From Myxococcota bacterium (GTDB lineage: Bacteria > Myxococcota_A > Polyangia > HGW-17): a stretch of DNA of 64,000 nucleotides. The stretch lies in the NCBI GenBank assembly GCA_018821305.1, contig JAHJMN010000105.1:1-64000 (forward strand), given 5' to 3'. The notes beneath the pieces are model-generated. The model was not told the origin of the DNA, searched no databases, and saw nothing but the letters and a program-made list of their open reading frames with translations. Positions 18,022 through 25,881 of this stretch are shown here, piece by piece (within the stretch, counting starts at the first letter, position 1; every line of letters starts with the position of its first letter). The position numbers were made by a program, and so were the translations under genes.

Positions 18022-18863
18022 GGCTTACTATAAATTCCCTTAATAAGGCGACAAGCACCACTTGGATTAATATTTCCGCTAATCCATGTTCCGGACCCGG
18101 TTTCGCTGTATTTTACTGCAAAATTGAGACCTTCAAGTTTAGGACCTGTAAATCCTTTACCAGTCAACTTCCATGTATTAATTCCCGTAAGAAAGAATTT
18201 ATGCCCTGTTTGTCGGTACAAAGGGCCACCGCTGTTTCCGGGGTTTAGAGCTGCATCGTGCTGAATAAATCTATCTCGTAAAGCACTTACTCTCCCAAAA
18301 GTAACAGTTCCACTATATTTCGGATCCACTGGAGAACCAATCGCCAGAACAGAATCACCTATCTCAACTTCTCCAAAACCGGGAGGAAGTTCAAAATCCT
18401 TTCCTGGTTTTAACTCTGTTTCAGCAGTATAAATAACTGCGATGTCAAGTGTTGTATTTATTTCTATTTTTTCTCCCTTTATTCTTGCTCCCCCATGAAT
18501 CATTACCATTAAAGAATAATCCATCACTTCCGGTCCGCCAGCAACAGGATCCGACTTTAAAAGGCTTTCAAGTCCGCTGCAATGCGCATTTGTCATTATT
18601 TTTAAACGATTATTTTTATATCCCGTTATTGTTCCACTGCAGTGCCAGTTCTTTTCATCATCAGAAAAAACATCACTTTCCCTCCAATAACCTTTTAAAG
18701 TAACAGCTGTTTTAAGAAGGTCTTTTATCACATAAACTCTTTCAGGTTTTTCTTCAGTCTGTTTTTTTTCCTGAGGAGTTACCCGGGTTGTTTTCCCGGA
18801 TTTTTCAGAAGAGCATCTGCAGGAAAACAAAACCAGTGGAATAATTAACAGGGTCAGTTTCAT
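18006..18863 (-). CDS. trypsin-like serine protease lipoprotein
   Basis: A 285-residue lipoprotein (lipobox VLFSC, Cys15) with a chymotrypsin-fold protease domain. The triad is visible as MTNAHCSG (His about 94), LDIAVIY (Asp about 140) and NPGNSGGPLY (Ser about 211). It lacks any PDZ domain, so it is a DegP relative reduced to the catalytic unit, anchored in the envelope. The ATG at 18863 is chosen over 18905 because it opens the signal peptide and has GGAAATG before it. Co-oriented and overlapping with the cupin gene. Confidence 0.85.
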   Translation of the reverse strand: MKLTLLIIPLVLFSCRCSSEKSGKTTRVTPQEKKQTEEKPERVYVIKDLLKTAVTLKGYWRESDVFSDDEKNWHCSGTITGYKNNRLKIMTNAHCSGLESLLKSDPVAGGPEVMDYSLMVMIHGGARIKGEKIEINTTLDIAVIYTAETELKPGKDFELPPGFGEVEIGDSVLAIGSPVDPKYSGTVTFGRVSALRDRFIQHDAALNPGNSGGPLYRQTGHKFFLTGINTWKLTGKGFTGPKLEGLNFAVKYSETGSGTWISGNINPSGACRLIKGIYSKPCSVK

Positions 18864-18908
18864 TTTTTCATTTCCGTAAAAGGTGTAATCAAATAATATC
18901 CCCATACC

Positions 18909-19796
18909 ATGTGCGCCGAAATTCGATCGGAAAACCGAGTAAATCCAATATATCCCTTTATCGCTGGCCTTGCAACTTGCCTTTTGGCACTTATTCCAGG
19001 ACTGCGAAGTTTTTCCCTTACTGGCTCCTCAATTGTTTTCATTTCAGTACTTTCAGTTTACACTTCAGGGCTTACTTGGGTGTTTCTAAAAAGCAGAACA
19101 TCCTTTTCCAGAGGTATCCCGGGAAAAATTTTCAGTTTTGTTTTCTTCACCCAGTTGATTTCAGGACTTTTTATTTCAAGCAGTTATTTTGTACACAAAG
19201 TAATGTTTATACCTCATATTTCATATTCTTTTGCTGAAGTAATTATTTCAAACTCTGCCTTATATAGAGCATTACTTACTGTATCTACTATTTTGATTTT
19301 TGGCGGTGGCTTTTGCAGTCACCTTTGTTTTCTTGGTCCATGGGAAAAAGGTACCGGTGTTAAGTCAATTTTCAAATATATTTTTTTAGTCTTATTTGTG
19401 ATGGGGACTTCAAGTCTAATTTTTTTTTCAGCCAATTTTTTTATTGCTGTTTCGGCATTGTCTTTCTTTATTTTATCACTGGCAGTCATCGGAATTTCGT
19501 CTATTTTTACAAAAAAACGCACCCACTGCAGTATTCTCTGCCCGCTGGCCTCTTTGCGTGAAGTAACTAACCGAGTTAGCCCATTTAAAATAGAAACTTC
19601 TGATTCCGAAAATCTAGCATGCCCTTTCGGTGCAAGTTCTGGAGGCGATAATTCCCTCTGTCTGAAATGTACATCCTGCATTACTTCGGGTCAGTCAAGT
19701 ATCAGTTTTTTTAATTATAAAAAGAATGCATTTGAAATTTTTATTGTCTCTATTGTGATAACACACGGTCTCTTTATAAATCTTTACCGTTTTTAA
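18909..19796 (+). CDS. NapH/CcoG-like membrane 4Fe-4S protein
   Basis: 295 residues with about six membrane helices. Two CxxxC(P) motifs, CSHLCFLGP (Cys136/140) and HCSILCPL (Cys207/211), are the signature of the NapH/NosR/CcoG-type electron-transfer family. A soluble tail holds one ferredoxin-like site made of ACP (Cys238) and CLKCTSC (Cys251/254/257), where two such sites are usual. It would pass electrons across or along the inner membrane. There are no nitrate, nitrous oxide or oxidase genes beside it, so the acceptor is unknown. Starts 45 bp from the divergent protease gene; no clear ribosome-binding site. Confidence 0.7.
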   Translation: MCAEIRSENRVNPIYPFIAGLATCLLALIPGLRSFSLTGSSIVFISVLSVYTSGLTWVFLKSRTSFSRGIPGKIFSFVFFTQLISGLFISSSYFVHKVMFIPHISYSFAEVIISNSALYRALLTVSTILIFGGGFCSHLCFLGPWEKGTGVKSIFKYIFLVLFVMGTSSLIFFSANFFIAVSALSFFILSLAVIGISSIFTKKRTHCSILCPLASLREVTNRVSPFKIETSDSENLACPFGASSGGDNSLCLKCTSCITSGQSSISFFNYKKNAFEIFIVSIVITHGLFINLYRF

Positions 19797-19833
19797 ATAA
19801 TTATTATCCTGTAATACCGAATAAAACTGTTTT

Positions 19834-20649
19834 TTAAAAACCTGCTTGTTTGAGAGCTGTCTGAGCGGTGTTTCGGAGGGTAATATCTTTACTTTTCTTG
19901 AAAAAAACAAGCCATGGATAAATGTGTTCACGAATAAGAGAGTACTGAGGATGTCGCTTTACATTTTTTATAGAATTACCAAAAAGAATGATTATACTGC
20001 ATCTTTGATAGGAGTCACCCATTCTTAATATCCGAGCATAATTCATTATTGTAAGGGAAGAAATTACTTTTTCTTCAAGAGAGGAAACCCCCATCAGTGC
20101 TACATCTATATCGTTACTAGACGCACTTAAAAATGCTATCTCTTCCCCTTCAAAACGAGATATTCTGCTTACTGCATTTAAAACAGCAATTTTCACTTCA
20201 GTATTACCAGAAAACCATACTTTTCTAAGGACAGGCAATGCTTTATGGGCACTACTTCCCATCGTTCCAATAAGACTTATAACACGCCAGTTTTTATTTC
20301 CATTTTCAAGGCTTTCAATAAGAAGATCTAATTTGTAATCACCCATTTTACTTATTATTTTCAATGATTTTTCAACTTCGGAAGTATCCGAACTGTTCAA
20401 AGATTCGAGAATGTAATCAAAAGCCTGAGATTTTGAAAGACCTGCATTGGAAGCTGCATAAGTGAGATCTTCCAGAGAAGCGATTTCCATGGTTTCTATT
20501 TTTTTTATAAAATCCATTTTCCGACGTGGCTTATATATGGAAACTTTAGAGTCAGCCTTAATGACGTCAGGTACAACTTGAACTTCCTTGTTATTACCTG
20601 AAGTACTTGCGCAACCAATAAATAATAAAGCAAAAACTAGCTTTTTCAT
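19834..20649 (-). CDS. HEAT-repeat-like lipoprotein
   Basis: 271 residues with lipobox FIGC (Cys12) and a mature part made of short paired helices in HEAT-like units (for example LDLLIESLENGNKNWRVISL, then SSAHKALPVLRKVWF and EVKIAVLNAVSRISR). GGAGAA precedes the ATG at 20649; the longer reading from 20697 is not needed. Protein-protein scaffold is the only safe inference. A larger HEAT-like exported protein is encoded at 28699-30681. Confidence 0.7.
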   Translation of the reverse strand: MKKLVFALLFIGCASTSGNNKEVQVVPDVIKADSKVSIYKPRRKMDFIKKIETMEIASLEDLTYAASNAGLSKSQAFDYILESLNSSDTSEVEKSLKIISKMGDYKLDLLIESLENGNKNWRVISLIGTMGSSAHKALPVLRKVWFSGNTEVKIAVLNAVSRISRFEGEEIAFLSASSNDIDVALMGVSSLEEKVISSLTIMNYARILRMGDSYQRCSIIILFGNSIKNVKRHPQYSLIREHIYPWLVFFKKSKDITLRNTAQTALKQAGF

Positions 20650-20825
20650 AAGCATTCTCCGGTTCAAGACTATAATCCACTGTATCTTGTCACACAAAAA
20701 ACCAACTACACAGTTGTTATTAATATACTTTTTAACCAGGGTTTTGCTTTTTGATGAAAAAATACTTTTTTAATCATTTCCTGACAAAAAGAAGTATAAT
20801 GGCATATATCTGACTGGAGGTTTCT

Positions 20826-22082
20826 ATGTACAAACTTGCTATTATTATTATTATTGCTCTGACATCTGCTTGTGATTGGGATTCGTCCGGAAACAACTCC
20901 AACAATACCAATAATATCAACAATACCAATAACTCTAATACCAATAATATCAACAATACCAATAACTCAAACACCAATAATATCAACAATACTAATAACT
21001 CTAATACCAATAATATAAATAACACCAATAACTCTAATACTAACAATACTAATAATACCAACAACTCCAACAATACCCAGGGGCCCCTCTCATTTACGGT
21101 TCTTACTTATAATATTGGCAACCCCGATACAGAAGACCCGAATTATCCCCTGCGTATGAGTTCTCAATCCTACGAAGATTATATCGGTTCTGTAATCAGA
21201 GCCATGGAACCTGATATTGTTGTCCTTCAAGAAGTTCTCAGCGGGAAAACCTGTGATGTTTTTACGGAAATTAATCCGAACCTTACATGCTACGACTGGG
21301 ATACCAGAGAAAGACCTGCCAGACGCATCCTTGGAGGCAGTTATTCTATAGTATGCGATCAACGCGAACAGGTTGAGTGTATTGGAATAAAAAGATCTTT
21401 TGGTCAAATTGTCGGAGTCCCTGATGGAGATTATGTCGACGCTGGGGCGTATACACCTTCCCTTCCGCTTCCAGGTTGCAATTGGGCCGCAGGAGGCTGT
21501 TCCAATGATTTGTGTGATGACGAATCAACAGTTAGTGCAATCACTGTAAACACATCCCACGGGCCTTTCAGAGTTGTTCACATGCATCCTATGGCGCAAA
21601 TTGGACTTACTGCGGCCGGAGATCCATGCAGGGCGCTACAAATGCGACAGGTTTTTGAAGACGATATTGTTCCCGGTGAAGATGGTCTTGTATTGCCTTC
21701 AGATACTGCAGTAATCCTTGGAGACTGGAATATTGCATTGGAAGTTTACGGTCTGCGAACAATACTTCAACCGTCTGATGCTGACGATGTTTGGAATCAA
21801 TACATTGGTTGTCCTTCCTGTGATTTTATTGATCACGATCCACGTGATCAAGGAGGGAACCGATATTCAACTACATCAAATATGTCCGAGTTAGGACAAA
21901 TAATTGCAATAGATCACGTAGTTACATCTACTAATATTTCAGGAAACTGCACGGTTTTCGATGAAGGTGGAGATCCATCCACTGAACCTCTTGATTCAGG
22001 ATATTCAGATCTTGGAAATCTTGGAACTGATCGTCGCATTGATCATTATGGAATCAGTTGCTCTTTTACCCTTGAACAATAA
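20826..22082 (+). CDS. lipoprotein of the endonuclease/exonuclease/phosphatase fold with Asn-rich stalk
   Basis: 418 residues. Lipobox TSAC (Cys16), then an almost pure Asn/Thr/Ser/Ile tract (about 22-84) built from an 11-residue unit, then an EEP catalytic domain: LTYNIGN, IVVLQEV (catalytic Glu), GDWNIAL and RRIDHYG (catalytic His). Six or more cysteines suggest disulfides outside the cytoplasm. A surface nuclease, phosphodiesterase or sphingomyelinase-like activity is possible; I cannot choose. TGGAGG precedes the ATG. Confidence 0.8.
   Translation: MYKLAIIIIIALTSACDWDSSGNNSNNTNNINNTNNSNTNNINNTNNSNTNNINNTNNSNTNNINNTNNSNTNNTNNTNNSNNTQGPLSFTVLTYNIGNPDTEDPNYPLRMSSQSYEDYIGSVIRAMEPDIVVLQEVLSGKTCDVFTEINPNLTCYDWDTRERPARRILGGSYSIVCDQREQVECIGIKRSFGQIVGVPDGDYVDAGAYTPSLPLPGCNWAAGGCSNDLCDDESTVSAITVNTSHGPFRVVHMHPMAQIGLTAAGDPCRALQMRQVFEDDIVPGEDGLVLPSDTAVILGDWNIALEVYGLRTILQPSDADDVWNQYIGCPSCDFIDHDPRDQGGNRYSTTSNMSELGQIIAIDHVVTSTNISGNCTVFDEGGDPSTEPLDSGYSDLGNLGTDRRIDHYGISCSFTLEQ
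20893..21075 (+). repeat. in-frame 33-bp tandem repeat (Asn-rich stalk)
   Basis: About five units, the first four nearly identical, encoding NTNNINNTNNS. The codons are AAT/AAC/ACC/ATC/TCT with synonymous differences. The repeat length (33 bp, in frame) means slippage would change stalk length without breaking the gene. Confidence 0.85.
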
Positions 22083-22123
22083 CCCCAGCAGTTTTTTTTT
22101 AAAGATTTTCTGATATTAATATC

Positions 22124-22717
22124 TTATCGTGGATATTTATCGAAGTGTTTTTTTCTAATAGATTCATATACTTCTGAGTAAAATGCTTTTTCTTTTTCAG
22201 AACCACCACTTGAAGCAAATATGCGATCGCTATCCCCCCAGAAATCCTCAAGACTGCGGTTTCCCGTTTCTTCATAACGACATAACTGTAGAACCATATC
22301 TATTTTGTCCGCAGCCCTCACAAGTCGACCCTCCACAGAACTTCCTTCTTCAAATTCAAGCCACATTTGCCTCATTTCTTCCTTATATGGGGATGTACTG
22401 AATATTTCCTCCAGAGCAGAAATCTCAGCATTTTTTTTATTTTCTGTCCCAAAAAATCTCGTCATTGGGGCGGGAATATCAGTTATTAGACTTTCAGTCA
22501 AATCATGAATAAGGGCCAACTGAAGAGCCTTTTCAAGGTTTGGTTCAACTATTTCCCTTCGTGCTAGTTCCCGTCCCATTATCATCGTAGCCATGGCTAC
22601 CCCGTATGAATGATCTCCCAGAGATTCCGGAAGGCGAATACCTTTCATAAGCCATCCACCTCTCGGAATAAACTTCATCATTGTCGAAAAATAAAAAATA
22701 TCATTCATAAAAGTCAT
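22124..22717 (-). CDS. HD-domain hydrolase, YfbR/HDDC2-like
   Basis: 197 residues, one HD domain: LPESLGDHSYGVAMATM supplies the first His, ALIHDLTES the HD pair, and AADKIDMVLQL the distal Asp. This spacing matches 5'-deoxynucleotidases of the YfbR/HDDC2 group, which dephosphorylate dNMPs. ATG 22717 is favoured (AAGGA upstream); the longer reading begins at a poor site. No operon partner. Convergent with the nuclease-like lipoprotein. Confidence 0.8.
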   Translation of the reverse strand: MTFMNDIFYFSTMMKFIPRGGWLMKGIRLPESLGDHSYGVAMATMIMGRELARREIVEPNLEKALQLALIHDLTESLITDIPAPMTRFFGTENKKNAEISALEEIFSTSPYKEEMRQMWLEFEEGSSVEGRLVRAADKIDMVLQLCRYEETGNRSLEDFWGDSDRIFASSGGSEKEKAFYSEVYESIRKKHFDKYPR

Positions 22718-22804
22718 TTTTTTATAGTTCCTTTCTTGTAGCGGCGTCAACTTTCAGAGTTATTTTACAAGCTCCTGACAAATTTTAATAGATATTTTTT
22801 ATTA

Positions 22805-22832
22805 TTGACTCTAACTGTTTCCGAGATAATAA
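22805..22832 (+). promoter_or_regulatory. candidate sigma-70 promoter
   Basis: TTGACT, 16 bp, TAATAA, about 52 bp upstream of the nitroreductase-like gene at 22885. Confidence 0.45.
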
Positions 22833-22884
22833 TGCGGACGGAATATATGTACTTTTTTAAACAATTTTCTGAAAAGAGTATTTT

Positions 22885-23625
22885 ATGACAAAAATTATCT
22901 TTTTTACTCTGCCTGTATTATTATTTTTATCATGTTCATCTCAAAAGTGTGACTGTAAAAAAAGCCCATCGGAACCTACTAAAGATACAAAAAAAAGGAC
23001 TGAAAACCCAAGGAAATCTAATATGTCTGATTTAAAAATTACATTCCCATTAACAAAACTTCCAGATGTGGACCGCGAAGGTGGAATGCCACTGATGAAA
23101 GCATTGGCAAACCGCAAGTCTGCCAGAAATTTCAGTTCAAAACCGCTTGATCTTAAAACTATCTCAGAACTCCTCTGGGCAGCATCTGGAATAAATAGAC
23201 CTGATGGCAGGCGAACGGCACCCACTGCTGTTAACTGGCAGGAAATTGATATTTACATAACGCTCAAGGAAGGTCTTTTTCTTTATGATCATAAAAACCA
23301 TGCTCTAAAAGGAATAATTGAAAAGGACCTCAGGGCACATGCCGGTCGCCAGCATTTTACTGAGACAGCACCTGTAAATTTAATTTTTGTTAGTAATTAT
23401 AATAACATAACAGGAAAATATGCTGATAATATTGAAATGAAGAAATTCTATAGTGCCACTGACACAGGCTTTATAAGTCAGAATGTCTACCTTTATTGTG
23501 CATCCCGTGGACTTATTACTGTGGTTCTAGGCATCGTGGATAGAGATGAACTTAAAAAACATATGAATCTTGCTGATCAGCAGCATATTGTTTTGAGTCA
23601 AACAGTGGGATGGGAAGAGCCTTGA
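22885..23625 (+). CDS. nitroreductase-family (SagB-like) lipoprotein
   Basis: 246 residues. Lipobox LFLSC (Cys17) and a Lys-rich linker lead into a flavin-dependent nitroreductase/SagB fold: RKSARNFSSKPLDL (77-90) contacts FMN in the family, and SELLWAASGINRPDGRRT and the C-terminal VVLGIVDRDEL match SagB-type oxidases. A lipid-anchored, presumably periplasmic location is unusual for an FMN enzyme, though lipoprotein members are known in related bacteria. Substrate unknown. Confidence 0.8.
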   Translation: MTKIIFFTLPVLLFLSCSSQKCDCKKSPSEPTKDTKKRTENPRKSNMSDLKITFPLTKLPDVDREGGMPLMKALANRKSARNFSSKPLDLKTISELLWAASGINRPDGRRTAPTAVNWQEIDIYITLKEGLFLYDHKNHALKGIIEKDLRAHAGRQHFTETAPVNLIFVSNYNNITGKYADNIEMKKFYSATDTGFISQNVYLYCASRGLITVVLGIVDRDELKKHMNLADQQHIVLSQTVGWEEP

Positions 23626-23635
23626 TTTTTTGAAT

Positions 23636-25705
23636 TCAATTTCCTGTAAGCATCGTTGTTAATTCGTTCTCTGAAAGAATCTTTACTCCAGCTTTTTCAG
23701 CTTTTTCTTTCTTTGAACCAGCGTTCTCTCCACAAACGAGAAAATCCAGTTTCGCACTTACCGAATTTCGTACCATGCCACCATTTTCAGAAATAAGTTT
23801 TTCAAAATAGTCTCTTGGTTTGGACAATGAACCTGTTATACATAATGATTTGCCAGATAGTACTCCCGAAACGGTTGTATTTATTTGAGGTTTTAGAAAT
23901 GCTGCCAGTATTTTAAGTTCTTCTATGAACAAGTCATCTGATAACAGAGTTATAATATCAGCAGCTACGGTATCACCAATCCCATCAATGGAAATCAGTT
24001 CATCTCGAAAACTCTCTCTATTCTCATTGTTAACTGACAAAAGTCTTTCAAAGGATCCAAAATGATTTGCCAATAATTTTGAATTCGCCTTTCCCACACC
24101 GGATATTCCCAAGGCATGGATTATTCTCCAAAGCTCGCTGGTTTTGCTTTTTTCAATACTATCAATGATGTTTTTTGCGGACTTCTTTCCCATTCTTTCT
24201 AGTTCGCTCAAGCTATCAACTGTCAATTTATAAAAATCAGATGGCTTACGAACTAATCCTTTTTCAAATAATTGATGAACCAGTTTCTCACCCATGGTAT
24301 CGAAGTTCATCATATCTCGACTTATAAAATGAATGAGAGCGTTTTCCATTCTGGATGAGCAATTAAAATTTGTACATCGAAGTGCCTTTTCTTCTTCGAA
24401 CTCCCTGTTTTTCTGCTCATTATCTGACTTTCGATTCTTTTTCTGTGATGTCATTTTTTTTGAAAGTGGATATCCACAGGATGGACAGTTTTCTGGAGCT
24501 TTTATTTCAACACTGAATTCCGTATGTTGGACAAGAACTGTGACCTGAGGAATTATTTCGCCAGCCTTCTTTACCTTTACAATATCATGAATTCGCAGGT
24601 CTTTTTCTTTTATATAATCAAAATTATGAAGGGACGCTCTTGAAACCCTTGTTCCATCCAGAAGAACTGGTTTTAAAACAGCAACAGGCGTAACAGCGCC
24701 GGTTCTTCCAACATTCAATTCAACATCAAGTAATTCCGTTTCGAGCTCATCAGAAGGAAATTTAAAAGCAAAACCCCATCGAGGATCTTTTATGTTTGTC
24801 CCTAAAACTTGCCTTTGTTCAAAGTTATTTACCTTAAAGACCAAACCATCCACTGGAAACTCGAGATTTGCTCGCCTTAAATCCCATGATTTTATAATAT
24901 TTTCTATTTCAATACGAGCCTTGACATTCAATACATTTGATTTTCCAAAAACAGGAAATTCGTTTTCATATAAAAGTTCAATCATATTATCATGCGATTT
25001 TACGTCTTCGTGTTCCGTCAAAAGATCGTATACATAGATTTCCAGAGGTCTTTTTGCAGCTTCCGAAGTATCCTTCAAGTGGAGTGTGCCACCAGCGGCA
25101 TTTCTTGGATTCATAAAGAGTTTTTCCCCATTTTCATTTCTAGTGGCATTCAGACTCTCAAAAGTACTGAAAGTCATAAATATTTCACCCCTTACGGCAA
25201 AATTACCTCCGAAAAGATTTGATCTCTCTGGTATAGACTTAATAAGTTTCACATTTTTAGTAACATCATCTCCAGTCACTCCATCCCCTCTAGTCACTGC
25301 TCTAACGAAACGCCCATTTTCATATACAAGTTCAATACTTATTCCATCAAATTTAGGTTCACAAACAACTTCTATTTCAGTACTTGAATCAAAACTTTTT
25401 ATTATTCTGTCCAAGAAATTGAATACTTCTGACAAATTGTATGTGTTTCCGAGACTGAGCATGGGATTTTTATGTACAACTTTTGTAAATAACTCATTTT
25501 CGGTTTCATATCCAACTTTCCTCAATGGGCTCTGTGGAGAAATTAATTCCGGAAACTGTTCTTCAAGCTCTTTTAATTCATTATAAAGTTTATCATATTC
25601 CTGATCGGAAATCACTGGAGTGTTGTTTTTATAATACAGCTCATTATGCTTGTTTATTTCTGAAACAAGATCATTATATCTCGCTCTAAACAATTCATGT
25701 TCCAT
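23636..25705 (-). CDS. ligA: NAD-dependent DNA ligase
   Basis: Seals nicks in duplex DNA. 689 residues in the standard order: Ia domain, adenylation domain with catalytic Lys in EPKFDG (about 118), OB fold, four-cysteine zinc finger, helix-hairpin-helix region and C-terminal BRCT (SGKSLCITGSLSKPR). AAGGAGG sits 6 nt before the ATG at 25705. The loop between the two cysteine pairs of the zinc finger (CPSCG and CTNFNC) is about 35 residues, rich in Lys/Asn/Glu, longer than in most LigA. Confidence 0.95.
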   Translation of the reverse strand: MEHELFRARYNDLVSEINKHNELYYKNNTPVISDQEYDKLYNELKELEEQFPELISPQSPLRKVGYETENELFTKVVHKNPMLSLGNTYNLSEVFNFLDRIIKSFDSSTEIEVVCEPKFDGISIELVYENGRFVRAVTRGDGVTGDDVTKNVKLIKSIPERSNLFGGNFAVRGEIFMTFSTFESLNATRNENGEKLFMNPRNAAGGTLHLKDTSEAAKRPLEIYVYDLLTEHEDVKSHDNMIELLYENEFPVFGKSNVLNVKARIEIENIIKSWDLRRANLEFPVDGLVFKVNNFEQRQVLGTNIKDPRWGFAFKFPSDELETELLDVELNVGRTGAVTPVAVLKPVLLDGTRVSRASLHNFDYIKEKDLRIHDIVKVKKAGEIIPQVTVLVQHTEFSVEIKAPENCPSCGYPLSKKMTSQKKNRKSDNEQKNREFEEEKALRCTNFNCSSRMENALIHFISRDMMNFDTMGEKLVHQLFEKGLVRKPSDFYKLTVDSLSELERMGKKSAKNIIDSIEKSKTSELWRIIHALGISGVGKANSKLLANHFGSFERLLSVNNENRESFRDELISIDGIGDTVAADIITLLSDDLFIEELKILAAFLKPQINTTVSGVLSGKSLCITGSLSKPRDYFEKLISENGGMVRNSVSAKLDFLVCGENAGSKKEKAEKAGVKILSENELTTMLTGN

Positions 25706-25734
25706 AACATACCTCCTTAAAATAGTTTTTATTA

Positions 25735-25881
25735 ATATAAATTCAACACCTTGCAATTACTGTCTATAACGTATTTCCGAAGGAAATCGCCAAAGACGAC
25801 AAATGTTTTCATTGAAAACAGTGAAAGTCCTGAGCAAAAAAACTTTGAAAAATTTGAAAACTCGTATTTCAGGACAGTAAC
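25735..25881 (+). repeat. miniature element, copy 4 (right half intact)
   Basis: The right half (ATTCAACACCTTGCAATTACTGTC through TTTCAGGACAGTAAC) is clear, ending at 25881 and followed by TATTTA. The left terminus is not recognisable and the core has a different hairpin. The final C is the first base, on plus, of the TAG stop of the Tex-like gene. Confidence 0.7.

Noticed and set aside
20802-20820. TGGCATATATCTGACT as a sigma-54 promoter of the Asn-rich lipoprotein
   Set aside because: The -12 element does not match TTGCW, and the distance to the ATG is too short for a leader with the observed ribosome-binding site.
20774-21073. Leu/Val-rich minus-strand frame
   Set aside because: Mirror image of the Asn-rich tandem repeat.
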